Assembly (NCBI RefSeq): GCF_014653175.1
Contig: NZ_BNAG01000001.1
Span: 744,001-808,000, forward strand
Direction: 5' to 3'
Source: Roseivirga thermotolerans
GTDB lineage: Bacteria > Bacteroidota > Bacteroidia > Cytophagales > Cyclobacteriaceae
Length of the DNA: 64,000 bases
Part shown: positions 1 through 7,957 of the stretch, in pieces
Layout of the letters: every line of letters starts with the position of its first letter
Numbering within the stretch: position 1 is the first letter of the stretch
The notes under the pieces: generated by a model
The model's input: only the letters and a program-made list of their open reading frames with translations
Database searches by the model: none
Told to the model about the DNA's origin: nothing
Position numbers and translations under genes: made by a program

Positions 1-1
1 C

Positions 2-448
2 GACCTGAACATTCGGTTGCTTCAGTTGCGCATAGGTGTGGTTTTGAGCGAAAAAGGAGGAGCGTTGGTAGAAATCCTCAAGCCCCCTGTAGCGGCTCCA
101 TTGGGCAAGGGCAGCCAATACATGAGCTGGATTCATATGGAAGATCTTTGCAGAATGTTCGTCTTTGCCCTGGAAAATGAGGCACTCATAGGCACATACA
201 ATGCCGTGGCGCCCCGACCTGCCAGCAACAAAGAATTGACCCGGGCCGCAGCCAGAGTTTTTGGAAAAACCTTTGTACCCATTCCCGTACCCGGCCTTAT
301 TTTAAAGCTAATGTTGGGAGAAATGGCCGGTATGGTGTTGGGAGGTAACCGGGTGAGCTGTGAAAAAATCATGAAAGAAGGTTTCGATTTTAGTTTTCCA
401 AAACTAGAGCAAGCCCTGCAAAACCTGAGGAGTAAGGAGAAAGGTTAA
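2..448 (+). CDS. TIGR01777-type NAD(P)-dependent epimerase, C-terminal part
   Basis: This is the 3' part of a gene that enters from the left edge; the reading frame is already open at base 2. The visible 148 residues include the RIGVVLSEKGGAL stretch and the GSQYMSWIHMEDL stretch typical of the YfcH/TIGR01777 branch of extended SDR proteins, followed by a C-terminal domain of the DUF1731 type (VPIPVPGLILKLMLGEMA). Family members bind a nucleotide cofactor, but their substrate is generally unknown. The N-terminal Rossmann GxxGxxG motif lies outside the window. The next gene follows after about 110 bp on the same strand. Confidence 0.85.
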   Translation, partial: DLNIRLLQLRIGVVLSEKGGALVEILKPPVAAPLGKGSQYMSWIHMEDLCRMFVFALENEALIGTYNAVAPRPASNKELTRAAARVFGKTFVPIPVPGLILKLMLGEMAGMVLGGNRVSCEKIMKEGFDFSFPKLEQALQNLRSKEKG

Positions 449-561
449 AGCATTAAAAAGAGCCAATGCCAACTAATTTCAGCGTAAATTAAAAAAACCT
501 TGAGGGGTTGCCTTCGTTTATTGGGAGGCTTTCATCTATTTTTAACTAAAACAAGAACACA

Positions 562-1266
562 ATGACAAACGAAGATAAAATTAAGCAGGCCTTTAAAGAC
601 CGCGACTGGAACGAGATAAAAACCCACGATTCCTGGGTAATTTTTAAAGTAATGGCCGAAATGGTCGAAGGTTTCGAAAAACTGGCCAAAATTGGCCCCT
701 GTGTATCCATTTTCGGATCGGCCAGAACCAAATCAGACAACCCGTACTACAAAATGGCCGAGGAAATAGCCGCCAAGTTGGTGCGCCATGGCTACGGGGT
801 AATCACCGGTGGCGGACCCGGTATAATGGAAGCCGGAAACAAAGGAGCTAAAAGTGAGAAGGGTAAGTCAGTAGGGCTCAACATAGAACTGCCTCACGAA
901 CAAGGCAACAATATGTATATAGATCCGGACAAGCTGATTTCGTTCGATTACTTCTTTGTAAGAAAAGTCATGTTTGTAAAGTACTCCCAGGGTTTTATTG
1001 TAATGCCAGGAGGCTTTGGTACGCTCGATGAACTTTTCGAAGCCGTTACGCTGATACAAACCAATAAAATTGGGCGCTTTCCCATTGTTTTGGTGGGAGA
1101 AGAGTTTTGGGGAGGCTTGTTCGACTGGATTAAAGGCACCATGCTAAAAGCGGGAAACATTAGCCCTGAAGATCTCAATCTGATTAACATTGTGGAAACC
1201 CCAACAGATGCTGTGCGGGTAATCGATGAGTTCTATTCTAAGTACTTGCTGTCTCCAAATTTCTAA
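562..1266 (+). CDS. LOG-family protein (cytokinin riboside monophosphate phosphoribohydrolase-like)
   Basis: A 234-residue cytosolic protein of the TIGR00730 lysine-decarboxylase-like fold. Two family signatures are intact: GGGPGIMEAGNKGA at about residues 83-96 and PGGFGTLDE at residues 149-157, which form the nucleotide-binding and catalytic pocket. Characterised LOG proteins remove ribose 5-phosphate from nucleoside monophosphates; the older 'lysine decarboxylase' label is not supported by such motifs. The stop codon overlaps the start of the following HAD gene by one base (TAATG), so the two are probably co-translated. The bacterial substrate is not known. Confidence 0.9.
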   Translation: MTNEDKIKQAFKDRDWNEIKTHDSWVIFKVMAEMVEGFEKLAKIGPCVSIFGSARTKSDNPYYKMAEEIAAKLVRHGYGVITGGGPGIMEAGNKGAKSEKGKSVGLNIELPHEQGNNMYIDPDKLISFDYFFVRKVMFVKYSQGFIVMPGGFGTLDELFEAVTLIQTNKIGRFPIVLVGEEFWGGLFDWIKGTMLKAGNISPEDLNLINIVETPTDAVRVIDEFYSKYLLSPNF

Positions 1267-1919
1267 TGACCAAACACATTCTTTTCGATTGTGACGGTGT
1301 ACTCATTGACACGGAAATTGTAGCCGCAGAAGTAGTCACCCGATGGCTCAATCAGCAAGGTGTAGTCATAGATACCGAAACGTTTATCCATCAGTTTACC
1401 GGAAAAACGTTTAGCGATATTCTAGCACTTTTGGTGGACTCCGGTAAGCTAGCACCTCCGTTGGAAATTAAGAAAGCCGTGGCCGCCATGGACACCGAAA
1501 TAAGGGCTAACATGAGACCTATTTCAGGTGTCGAAGAAATGCTGGCCAGCGTTCCGCTTCAGGCAAGTATGGTTTCCAATAGTGCTACAGACTACGTGCT
1601 GGAAGCCATTGAAATGTTAGGTGCCGAAGCAGTATTCGGACAACGCGTGTTTTCGGCCGAGTTGGTAGCCAAAGGAAAACCAGACCCTGCCGTTTATTTA
1701 TTGGCCCTACAAAAGTTGGGGCTAAAGCCCAGCGAAGTGGTAGTGGTTGAAGATAGTGTGGCCGGAGTGAGTGCCTCGGTGGCAGCAGGCCTGCGCACAA
1801 TTGGTTTTTTGGGCGGCAGCCATGTGCGCAATGGCCATGGAGCAAAGCTAAAAGCCCTTGGGGCCGAACAGTTGGTATCAAACCACGAAGAACTGCAAAA
1901 GCTGCTACAACAAGTTTAA
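1266..1919 (+). CDS. HAD-superfamily hydrolase, beta-phosphoglucomutase-like
   Basis: A 217-residue HAD phosphatase of subfamily IA. Motif I is FDCDGVLIDTE with the nucleophile D8 and acid/base D10; motif II is the SNS of MVSNSATD; motif III lysine lies in KGKPDP; motif IV is VVEDSVAGV. The helical cap between motifs I and II is of the C1 type, as in phosphoglycolate phosphatase and beta-phosphoglucomutase. The substrate is probably a small sugar phosphate or nucleotide. It overlaps the LOG-family gene by one base, which suggests linked nucleotide salvage or house-cleaning. It meets the minus-strand STN gene tail to tail one base away. Confidence 0.9.
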   Translation: MTKHILFDCDGVLIDTEIVAAEVVTRWLNQQGVVIDTETFIHQFTGKTFSDILALLVDSGKLAPPLEIKKAVAAMDTEIRANMRPISGVEEMLASVPLQASMVSNSATDYVLEAIEMLGAEAVFGQRVFSAELVAKGKPDPAVYLLALQKLGLKPSEVVVVEDSVAGVSASVAAGLRTIGFLGGSHVRNGHGAKLKALGAEQLVSNHEELQKLLQQV

Positions 1920-1920
1920 A

Positions 1921-3150
1921 CTAAAACCAGCCAAACTTTAGTGCAATGCCATAGTTCATACCTTCCAGTGTAGTAGCGGAAGCAATAGGTTGCTGGTTGG
2001 TCGAATAGAAAAGCCCGGCACCAGACACATCTCTGTAGCTAGCTCCAATATTTATGCGCATAAAGGAAGTCACATTTATTTCGAGCTCCAGGCCGGGTTC
2101 GAACACAAAAAAAGCTTCGGCACTTTCTACATTGGCCACCGGGTTGGTAGTGCGAGAAGAATACTCATAACCCCCGGCACCAATCGTTAGAGGTATGTTG
2201 ATGTGTATGGGCTTGTGGGGAAAAAGAGCATACTCGAACACCAAACCACCATAGCCCCCGGTAAACATATAGTTTCCGCCCAACTGTGCATCGGGCTGCC
2301 GCACGGTTTGAAAACCATGGCCTGCCACGCCCATTCCAAAGTGGGGACTAAAAAAGTAAGAAACCCGGCCGCCTGTAAGTATACCTGCACGATCATCTAT
2401 TTCTGTATAACCCACATAAGAAGCCAGTGACATTCGGAACTTTCGTTCTTTAGGAAGAGCCTCCTCTTGTTTCTCTTTGGCTTTTGAGTTGCGCTTATTT
2501 TGTAATGCCATTTGATCCCAAACGGAGTTCTCCTCTGTATTGAAAACCTTTTGCTTCGGCACAAAAGGACTAAAATCCAGAACCTGAGGCCCGGCTACCA
2601 CAAACACAGCACTCTTGTAAGGTTTTGGATATTGGTAAGTGAAGTATTTAGTTGTTTGCACAAATAGCCTGCCCTGCTCGGGCAATACCGGTTGGCCGGT
2701 GCCAAGGCCATATATCACCGAATCGGGTTCTACGGGGTTTTTAGGTCTGTTTACGGAACTGTCTTGCAGGGCTTTAGGAAAATACTGCCGCTGACCAATT
2801 GCCGCAACCTTGCCGGTGTCTTTTATCACAGGCTCTCGGTTCGGCAACTTCTTACGCAAGAGAACCTGACCCTGCATAGTACGAGCCTCCATTTCTTGTC
2901 CCGTAAAAAGCGTTTGGAGTACTTCAAGAAGTGAGGTGTTCTGTTTATTAATGGAAACCCTCCTTTTTACATCAAAGATTTCCGGGGAATACACGAAAGA
3001 AAGGTCTTCTGTTTCCAGAGACTTCAGAATGTCTTCAATAGAGGTATTGGTATAGCGAACGCTAACCTTTCGCTGAAGTAGTGAGCCTGACTGAGCGGCT
3101 ATATCGTTCAACGATAATATGAGAAACAAAAAGAGGGCCGCGGATCGCAT
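1921..3150 (-). CDS. STN-domain outer-membrane beta-barrel protein
   Basis: About 409 residues if translation starts at MRSAALFLFLILSL, which gives a clean signal peptide ending near AAQ; a Met six codons upstream (3168) is also open. Residues about 30-95 form an STN (secretin/TonB short N-terminal) domain (VRYTNTSIEDILKSL, LEVLQTLFTG). A linker follows, then a C-terminal barrel of about 190 residues with alternating aromatic/glycine strands ending in LKFGWF. The barrel resembles the neighbouring 213-aa protein at several places (GYGGL-EYALFPHKPIH-LTIGAGG-Y), so the two are paralogues. In FecA-type signalling the STN domain talks to FecR, which is encoded two genes upstream. No TonB receptor plug or 22-strand barrel is present. 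Confidence 0.75.
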   Translation of the reverse strand: MRSAALFLFLILSLNDIAAQSGSLLQRKVSVRYTNTSIEDILKSLETEDLSFVYSPEIFDVKRRVSINKQNTSLLEVLQTLFTGQEMEARTMQGQVLLRKKLPNREPVIKDTGKVAAIGQRQYFPKALQDSSVNRPKNPVEPDSVIYGLGTGQPVLPEQGRLFVQTTKYFTYQYPKPYKSAVFVVAGPQVLDFSPFVPKQKVFNTEENSVWDQMALQNKRNSKAKEKQEEALPKERKFRMSLASYVGYTEIDDRAGILTGGRVSYFFSPHFGMGVAGHGFQTVRQPDAQLGGNYMFTGGYGGLVFEYALFPHKPIHINIPLTIGAGGYEYSSRTTNPVANVESAEAFFVFEPGLELEINVTSFMRINIGASYRDVSGAGLFYSTNQQPIASATTLEGMNYGIALKFGWF

Positions 3151-3181
3151 AAACAATGTATTGTGCAAAGCTAAGAGAAAT

Positions 3182-3217
3182 GAGCCTGTAATTCACTGAC
3201 AGTGAACTTACAGGCTC
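3182..3217. terminator. Intergenic hairpin between the two barrel genes
   Basis: GAGCCTGTAA (3182-3191) and TTACAGGCTC (3208-3217) pair perfectly, and the intervening TTCACT-GAC-AGTGAA extends the stem, leaving one bulged C. This gives a stem of about 16 bp with a 3-nt loop. It lies between the 213-aa barrel gene and the STN gene, both minus strand. A short T run (GCTTTT) follows on the plus strand only. It may partly terminate, or set different mRNA levels for, the two paralogues. Confidence 0.6.
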
Positions 3218-3237
3218 GCTTTTAAGGATTGCTAATG

Positions 3238-3879
3238 TTAAAATTTTCCAAACTTAAGGCTAAATGCAGTACTAAAGCCTGTAAGGGCATCACGGTCTAA
3301 AATGGCAGCACCACTATCTCTGTAGCTTAACTCAATGTCAGACGTCACACGATACTTGAGTCCTACACCCAAACGAATAAAAGGCAGCAGGTTAAATTCC
3401 ACATCTACACCGGGTTCAACCACAAAAAAGGCTTGCGAATCTTCAGAATCGTAAAAATCGAAGTCTCGTCTGGACTCTACATAAGTAAGCCCACCGGCAC
3501 CCACTACCAATGGAAAACTAAGGTGAATAGGGCTATGAGGCATAGCGATGAACTCTAGTAAAAGGCCACCATAGCCTCCGGTAGTCAGATAGCGATTATC
3601 TAGTGTGGCGTCAAATCTTCGTTCCGAAATAAAGCCTGTTCCGGCAAGACCAATACCAAACTGGTGGTTGATGAGCCAGGCCCCCTGCCCACCTACGGTT
3701 ATGGCATCGGCATTTTCTATTTGAGTATAACCCACTGTGACGCCTCCGTAACCACCATTGGAGCGAATGCCTCCGTTGTTAAAAAGGGTTCGGATTTTCT
3801 GATCTTCTTGAGCTTGGACACTCAACGCTACGAAGAATGTCGCGGCCATAAATATGGCCTTGGTTAATTTGTTGTTCAT
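3238..3879 (-). CDS. Outer-membrane beta-barrel protein (paralogue of the STN barrel)
   Basis: A 213-residue secreted protein with a signal peptide (MNNKLTKAIFMAATFFVALSVQAQ). The mature part is a small barrel with repeated GGYGG, GLAGTGF and GVGLKYRV strands and a terminal aromatic (SLKFGKF), as expected for outer-membrane insertion. It matches the C-terminal barrel of the downstream STN protein (shared SPIHLSFPLVVGAGGLTY versus KPIHINIPLTIGAGGYEY). It follows the FecR gene by 20 bp on the same strand and is probably in the sigma-fecR operon. The ligand or pore function is unknown. Confidence 0.75.
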   Translation of the reverse strand: MNNKLTKAIFMAATFFVALSVQAQEDQKIRTLFNNGGIRSNGGYGGVTVGYTQIENADAITVGGQGAWLINHQFGIGLAGTGFISERRFDATLDNRYLTTGGYGGLLLEFIAMPHSPIHLSFPLVVGAGGLTYVESRRDFDFYDSEDSQAFFVVEPGVDVEFNLLPFIRLGVGLKYRVTSDIELSYRDSGAAILDRDALTGFSTAFSLKFGKF

Positions 3880-3899
3880 GATATTTCGAGTTGTAAATG

Positions 3900-4892
3900 T
3901 TATTGGCAGCTTCCCCCACTGACCATGTAGGTTCCCTGCTTGTCTTCAAAGCTTAGGTTAAACAATATTTCCAATGTCCTGAGTATATTCTCCAGTCCTT
4001 CCTGATCGTAACGTGCGGTAAGTGTGCAGTTTCCGAAAGCTTCATTACTGAGCTCAAAACGGGTATTATACGCATTGGCTATGTCTTGGAATACCTTGCT
4101 CATGGGCGTGTTTTCGAAAACAAGCCTCCCTGTTTTCCAGGCTTGAAAGTTAGGATTGGTGTTGGTGGTTTTCTCCAACAAGCCCCCGGCACCTAAGGAC
4201 ACACGTTGGCCGGGTTCAAGAACTACTTTTTCAAGTGGACTGGTAAAGCTCACCTTGCCTTCTACCAACACCAGCTCAAGGCTGGAAAACTCTGCGGCTG
4301 TTCGAAGGTTAAAGGAAGTGCCCAGCACTCTTGTTTCTGTTTGGTCGGCCTCTACCACAAAAGGAGTCTCCTGGTTGTGTTCTACTTCAAAAAAGGCCTC
4401 TCCTTTAAGTTTTACCCGTCTTTCGTCACCGAACTGAGTAGGATAAACAAGCTGTGAGCCGGCTTTTAACGCTACAAGAGAACCATCGGGGAGAGTAAGG
4501 GTGGTTTGCTCGCTGGCTTCAAACTCCTGCCACTCCAAGGGCCTATATACAAAGGTTTTTATGAGAAAAGCAGCGGTCAAAAAGAATACAAGAGTGGCCG
4601 CAATCTTCCAGAAGAGCTGCTTTTTGTAGGTAGTTCTTTTGCCCAGTTTTGATTGTACCGCCTGCCAGTTTTCTTCAAGATCTATGCTATCTAGCAAAGA
4701 ATATGACTGGGCATTGGCCCATAAGCTCTGCAGATGATCAATATAATCGCGGTTTTCCGGGGCCAAAGACATCCATTCCCTAACCTCACGGTTCTCCTTC
4801 TCGGAGGCCGTTCCTGAAAGGTATTTGAGTAGCAATTCCTGCGATATGTCTTTTGGTTCTTTCATGCTTTTCATAGGTATGACGCGCGGCAT
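3900..4892 (-). CDS. FecR-family anti-sigma factor
   Basis: 330 residues. The N-terminal 85 residues are cytoplasmic (LLKYLSGTASEKENREVREWMSLAPENRDYI, the anti-sigma part). One transmembrane helix follows (LFWKIAATLVFFLTAAFLIKTFV, about 92-114). The periplasmic FecR domain contains the hallmark FEASEQTTLTLPDGSLVALKAGSQL-like and GEAFFEVEHN-TPFVVEADQTETRVLGTSFNL-like sequences, and a C-terminal STN-like DUF4974 segment ends the protein. It should hold the upstream ECF sigma factor inactive until signalled through the periplasm. Internal Met codons at 4874 and 4865 are alternative starts. Spacing to the sigma gene is 41 bp. Confidence 0.92.
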   Translation of the reverse strand: MPRVIPMKSMKEPKDISQELLLKYLSGTASEKENREVREWMSLAPENRDYIDHLQSLWANAQSYSLLDSIDLEENWQAVQSKLGKRTTYKKQLFWKIAATLVFFLTAAFLIKTFVYRPLEWQEFEASEQTTLTLPDGSLVALKAGSQLVYPTQFGDERRVKLKGEAFFEVEHNQETPFVVEADQTETRVLGTSFNLRTAAEFSSLELVLVEGKVSFTSPLEKVVLEPGQRVSLGAGGLLEKTTNTNPNFQAWKTGRLVFENTPMSKVFQDIANAYNTRFELSNEAFGNCTLTARYDQEGLENILRTLEILFNLSFEDKQGTYMVSGGSCQ

Positions 4893-4933
4893 TTACTCCA
4901 CACGTACGGACGATTCAAAATTTTTTTTATTAC

Positions 4934-5512
4934 TCAAAACCACCAGCATACAAGTACTATAATGGCCTTAAGATAGGGGTACACCTCTTCGCGTAGGCGT
5001 TTGAGCGCTTTGCTTATTTGTGTCTCTACGGTGCGTTTAGAAATATTAAGTTCATCGGCTATTTCCTGATTCTTCTTACCCTCAAAGCGATTCATCTTAA
5101 AAATAAGCTGGCACTGTTCGGGTAGTTGGCGTATGGCTTCAAAAACCTTTTCTTCCAGTTCGGTCTGGAGCATAAGCTCTTGGCTATCTAGGGTTTCCGG
5201 GTTGGTAGTAAGAAGTATTTCGCCATGATGTCGCTCCCTGACCTTGTGTGAGCGCCAGTAGTCGATGCAGCGATTGCGAACCGACTGGAAAAGGAAGGAC
5301 TTGAGAGAAGTATGGAACTGAATTTTACTCTTTTGTTCATACAACCTCACGAAGACATCCTGTACCAGATCTTCGGCCGCCTCTTTATCCACTGAATATT
5401 TGGTGGCAAAAAGCACCAGGCCTTTAAAGTATAAATCAAAAACCTCACGAAAGGCAGACTCATCGCCTTGGGCCAGGCGTTGCTGAAGGGCGGCATCTTG
5501 AGTGTTTGACAT
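4934..5512 (-). CDS. ECF RNA polymerase sigma factor (FecR-associated, Bacteroidetes family)
   Basis: 192 residues with sigma region 2 (FDLYFKGLVLFATKYSVDKEAAEDLVQDVFVRLYE, about 23-60), a region 2.4 tract ending near NRCIDYWRSHKVRER, and region 4 (LPEQCQLIFKMNRFEGKKNQEIADELNISKRTVETQISKALKRLRE, about 135-180). The C-terminal hydrophobic tail (IIVLVCWWF) is common in the Bacteroidetes TIGR02985 family. With the FecR gene and the STN-barrel gene downstream it forms a cell-surface signalling operon. It is transcribed divergently from the membrane-protein / regulator operon 85 bp away. Confidence 0.92.
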   Translation of the reverse strand: MSNTQDAALQQRLAQGDESAFREVFDLYFKGLVLFATKYSVDKEAAEDLVQDVFVRLYEQKSKIQFHTSLKSFLFQSVRNRCIDYWRSHKVRERHHGEILLTTNPETLDSQELMLQTELEEKVFEAIRQLPEQCQLIFKMNRFEGKKNQEIADELNISKRTVETQISKALKRLREEVYPYLKAIIVLVCWWF

Positions 5513-5570
5513 GATACAAAGAAGCGGAAAATTGATGAATGCCTATTGGAAAATTCAAAGCCTTTCTATT

Positions 5571-5587
5571 ACTTTGAAATTCAAAGT
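5571..5587. promoter_or_regulatory. Palindromic operator 1 upstream of the membrane-protein/regulator operon
   Basis: ACTTTGAAATTCAAAGT is a perfect inverted repeat (8 + 1 + 8). The same element with one changed base lies upstream of creD, and the similarity continues into the next bases (ACTTTT). It ends 9 bp before the ATG at 5597 and overlaps a TACTTTTG that resembles the Bacteroidetes -7 box. The winged-helix regulator encoded by the second gene is the obvious candidate binder, so autoregulation is inferred. Confidence 0.65.
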
Positions 5588-5596
5588 ACTTTTGAT

Positions 5597-6214
5597 ATGT
5601 CTAATAAGTATATAGAGGATATTGCCGAAATACGCCAGATGATGGAAAAATCATCACGCTTTATTTCGTTGAGCGGACTTTCAGGCATTTTGGCTGGCAT
5701 TTATGCCTTGATTGGTGCCTATATAGCCTACGAGCTGGCCTATACCAGTAACGACTTAATATACAAGCAACTGGTAGTAAGAGACGTTCGGGGCAATCTT
5801 ACCTGGCTTATGGTAGATGCTTTGGTAGTTCTCATACTGGCTGTTGCCACCGGTGTTTACCTTACCAATAAGAAGGCTAAAAAAGATGGGGTAAAGAGCT
5901 GGGACAAAACCACACAACGCCTACTGATTAATTTGTTCATTCCCCTGGCCACCGGAGGTATACTGGTGATTATTTTCTACTACCAAGGCCTTATTGGCCT
6001 TATTGCACCCACAACACTCATCTTCTATGGTCTGGGACTTATTAATGCAAGTCATTATACTTACCGCGATGTGCGATTTCTTGGCATTTCTGAAGTAGTT
6101 TTGGGGCTAATAGCAGCATCTGTAGTTGGCTATGGATTGCTCATTTGGGCTATTGGTTTTGGTGTGCTACATATTTTGTATGGAGCCATTATGTACTTTA
6201 AATACGAAAAATAG
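5597..6214 (+). CDS. Integral membrane protein, regulator-linked
   Basis: 205 residues from the ATG at 5597 (MSNKYIEDIAEIRQMMEKSSRF). I chose this start because the upstream TTG would place the start of the coding region inside the palindromic operator. Six hydrophobic helices are visible (for example FISLSGLSGILAGIYALIGAYIAY, ALVVLILAVATGVYL, LLINLFIPLATGGILVIIFYY, VVLGLIAASVVGYGLLIWAIGFG), with a charged loop (TNKKAKKDGVKSWDKTTQ). No enzymatic motif is seen. This type of protein is often found next to the same winged-helix regulator and CreD in Bacteroidetes, so a membrane-stress role is inferred. It abuts the regulator gene. Confidence 0.75.
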   Translation: MSNKYIEDIAEIRQMMEKSSRFISLSGLSGILAGIYALIGAYIAYELAYTSNDLIYKQLVVRDVRGNLTWLMVDALVVLILAVATGVYLTNKKAKKDGVKSWDKTTQRLLINLFIPLATGGILVIIFYYQGLIGLIAPTTLIFYGLGLINASHYTYRDVRFLGISEVVLGLIAASVVGYGLLIWAIGFGVLHILYGAIMYFKYEK

Positions 6215-6215
6215 G

Positions 6216-6509
6216 GTGGATATCCACAACCTGAATAAGGCTTTTGAAAGTAGGGTGCGACTGGGCATAATGTCGGCACTAATGACCAACGATGCGCTGG
6301 ACTTTAACCGATTGAAAGAACTCTTGGAAGTGACTGACGGGAATCTGGCCAGCCATTTAAAGGCCTTGGAAAAAGAACTGTATATAGAAGTGAATAAAAG
6401 TTTTGTGGGCAGAAAACCCAACACGCAATACATGGCAACCCGGGCAGGCAAAGAAGCCTTTAAGGCACACATCGATGCCCTGGAGCAATTGATAAGAAAC
6501 AGTATGTAA
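6216..6509 (+). CDS. Winged-helix transcriptional regulator (HTH_34 / MarR-like)
   Basis: About 97 residues if translation begins at the GTG one base after the upstream stop (MDIHNLNKAFESRVRLGIMSAL); an ATG at 6180 inside the previous gene is the alternative. The fold is a single winged helix: LMTNDALDFNRLKELLEVTDGNLASHLKALEKELYIEVNKSFVGRKPNTQYMATRAGKEAF-type order (recognition helix GNLASHLKALE, wing VGRKPNTQY). Such proteins carry no obvious ligand domain. The two 17-bp palindromes before the operon and before creD are its likely targets, giving a small regulon of this membrane protein, itself, and creD plus the EEP gene. Confidence 0.85.
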   Translation: MDIHNLNKAFESRVRLGIMSALMTNDALDFNRLKELLEVTDGNLASHLKALEKELYIEVNKSFVGRKPNTQYMATRAGKEAFKAHIDALEQLIRNSM

Positions 6510-6524
6510 AAAATTTATTCAATC

Positions 6525-6541
6525 ACTTTGTAATTCAAAGT
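6525..6541. promoter_or_regulatory. Palindromic operator 2 upstream of creD
   Basis: ACTTTGTAATTCAAAGT matches operator 1 at 16 of 17 positions, and the bases that follow (ACTTTT) also match. It lies 16 bp before the creD ATG. A promoter or operator inside a tandem gene series suggests that creD can be controlled separately but by the same protein. Confidence 0.65.
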
Positions 6542-6556
6542 ACTTTTAAATAAAAA

Positions 6557-7957
6557 ATGAAAAACAGCACAAACAGTACAGTATTTGATAAGATCAACTA
6601 CTCCTTTAAACACTCGGTGAGTATTAAGCTTCTATCAATTGGTTTTCTTATAGCCATTCTACTCATTCCCAACCATATGATTAAGTCGCTCATAAGTGAA
6701 AGAGAGATACGTCAAAAGGAGGCTATTCAAGAAATTTCCGAGAGCTGGGCTTCGCCCCAAGAAATAACAGGACCTATTCTAACCATACCCTATGAGTCGG
6801 TTGTAACGATTTCCAATAGCAAAGAAGCCGTCATTGTAAAGTATGCGCACTTCTTGCCTGAAGCCCTCAACATTGAGGGACAAATGGAACCTAAATCGAG
6901 GAAAAGAGGCATTTATAATGTGTCTCTTTACGCTTCACAACTCAAGATAGATGGATCGTTCAGTACTCCCGATTTTTCTAATTTCCTGGGCGATACCGAT
7001 AAAGTTTTATGGCACATGGCCACCATTAGCATGGGAATTCCGGACATGCGCGGAATACAAAATCATATTGTGCTTCAATTGGGCGATAAAGCTCTCACAA
7101 TGGAGCCGGGCATCCCCCAAAAAATCAATCTGGATATTGAACAATCTACCAACCCCAAAAAAACTGTTTCAAATGATTATCAGAATGGAGTATCTGCCAA
7201 TTTAACCTGGAACCCCGAGTGGAGAAGTATCTCCTTTTCTACAGAGCTCTCCCTGCATGGCACAAAAAGCCTCACCTTTAATCCTATAGGCAAAACTACG
7301 CTTGTCAAAATTCGTTCTACCTGGCCGCACCCAAGTTTTAACGGTCAGTTCTTACCAGACGCATATACAACTTCAGAAAATGGGTTCAATGCAGAGTGGT
7401 CTATTTTTGATCTCAACAGAAACTATCCTCAGCAGTGGGCTGACAAACAGCATCGCATTTACAACTCCGGTTTTGGGGTCATGTTGTTTCAGCCGGTAGA
7501 CAACTATCATCAAAATATGAGGTCGGCAAAATATGCTGTACTGATTCTCTTTCTCACCTTTCTTGCCTTCTTTTTTATAGAAACCCTAAATAAAACTAGA
7601 ATTCACCCCATTCACTATATCCTCGTAGGACTAGCGCTCACCATATTTTACACTTTACTACTTTCCATTTCGGAGCACCTTCAATTTGGTCTGGCCTATC
7701 GGATCTCGGCCGTTGTGGTCATTGGCATGACTTCCCTGTATTCCAAGTCTATACTTAAAAGCAAGCGATTGGCCGTAATTATTCTTCTATTCTTCAGCAT
7801 CATTTACACCTTTGTGTACATAGTGTTGCAATTGGAAGACTATGCTTTGCTGTTTGGCAGTATTGGCCTTCTATTGGTGCTTGGTGTTTGCATGTACATG
7901 TCAAGAAATATCGATTGGTACAACCTGAAACCTAAAGAAACCATAAATCATGCATGA
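6557..7957 (+). CDS. creD: Inner membrane protein CreD
   Basis: 466 residues with the CreD family layout: an N-terminal helix (SIKLLSIGFLIAILLIPNHMI), the conserved start of the periplasmic domain (LISEREIRQKEAIQEISESWASPQEITGPILTIPY), a large periplasmic region to about residue 320, then five to six C-terminal helices (YAVLILFLTFLAFFFIETL onwards). E. coli CreD is linked to the CreBC response and envelope integrity; in Bacteroidetes it usually pairs with a winged-helix regulator, as here. It overlaps the following EEP gene by 8 bp. Confidence 0.92.
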   Translation: MKNSTNSTVFDKINYSFKHSVSIKLLSIGFLIAILLIPNHMIKSLISEREIRQKEAIQEISESWASPQEITGPILTIPYESVVTISNSKEAVIVKYAHFLPEALNIEGQMEPKSRKRGIYNVSLYASQLKIDGSFSTPDFSNFLGDTDKVLWHMATISMGIPDMRGIQNHIVLQLGDKALTMEPGIPQKINLDIEQSTNPKKTVSNDYQNGVSANLTWNPEWRSISFSTELSLHGTKSLTFNPIGKTTLVKIRSTWPHPSFNGQFLPDAYTTSENGFNAEWSIFDLNRNYPQQWADKQHRIYNSGFGVMLFQPVDNYHQNMRSAKYAVLILFLTFLAFFFIETLNKTRIHPIHYILVGLALTIFYTLLLSISEHLQFGLAYRISAVVVIGMTSLYSKSILKSKRLAVIILLFFSIIYTFVYIVLQLEDYALLFGSIGLLLVLGVCMYMSRNIDWYNLKPKETINHA

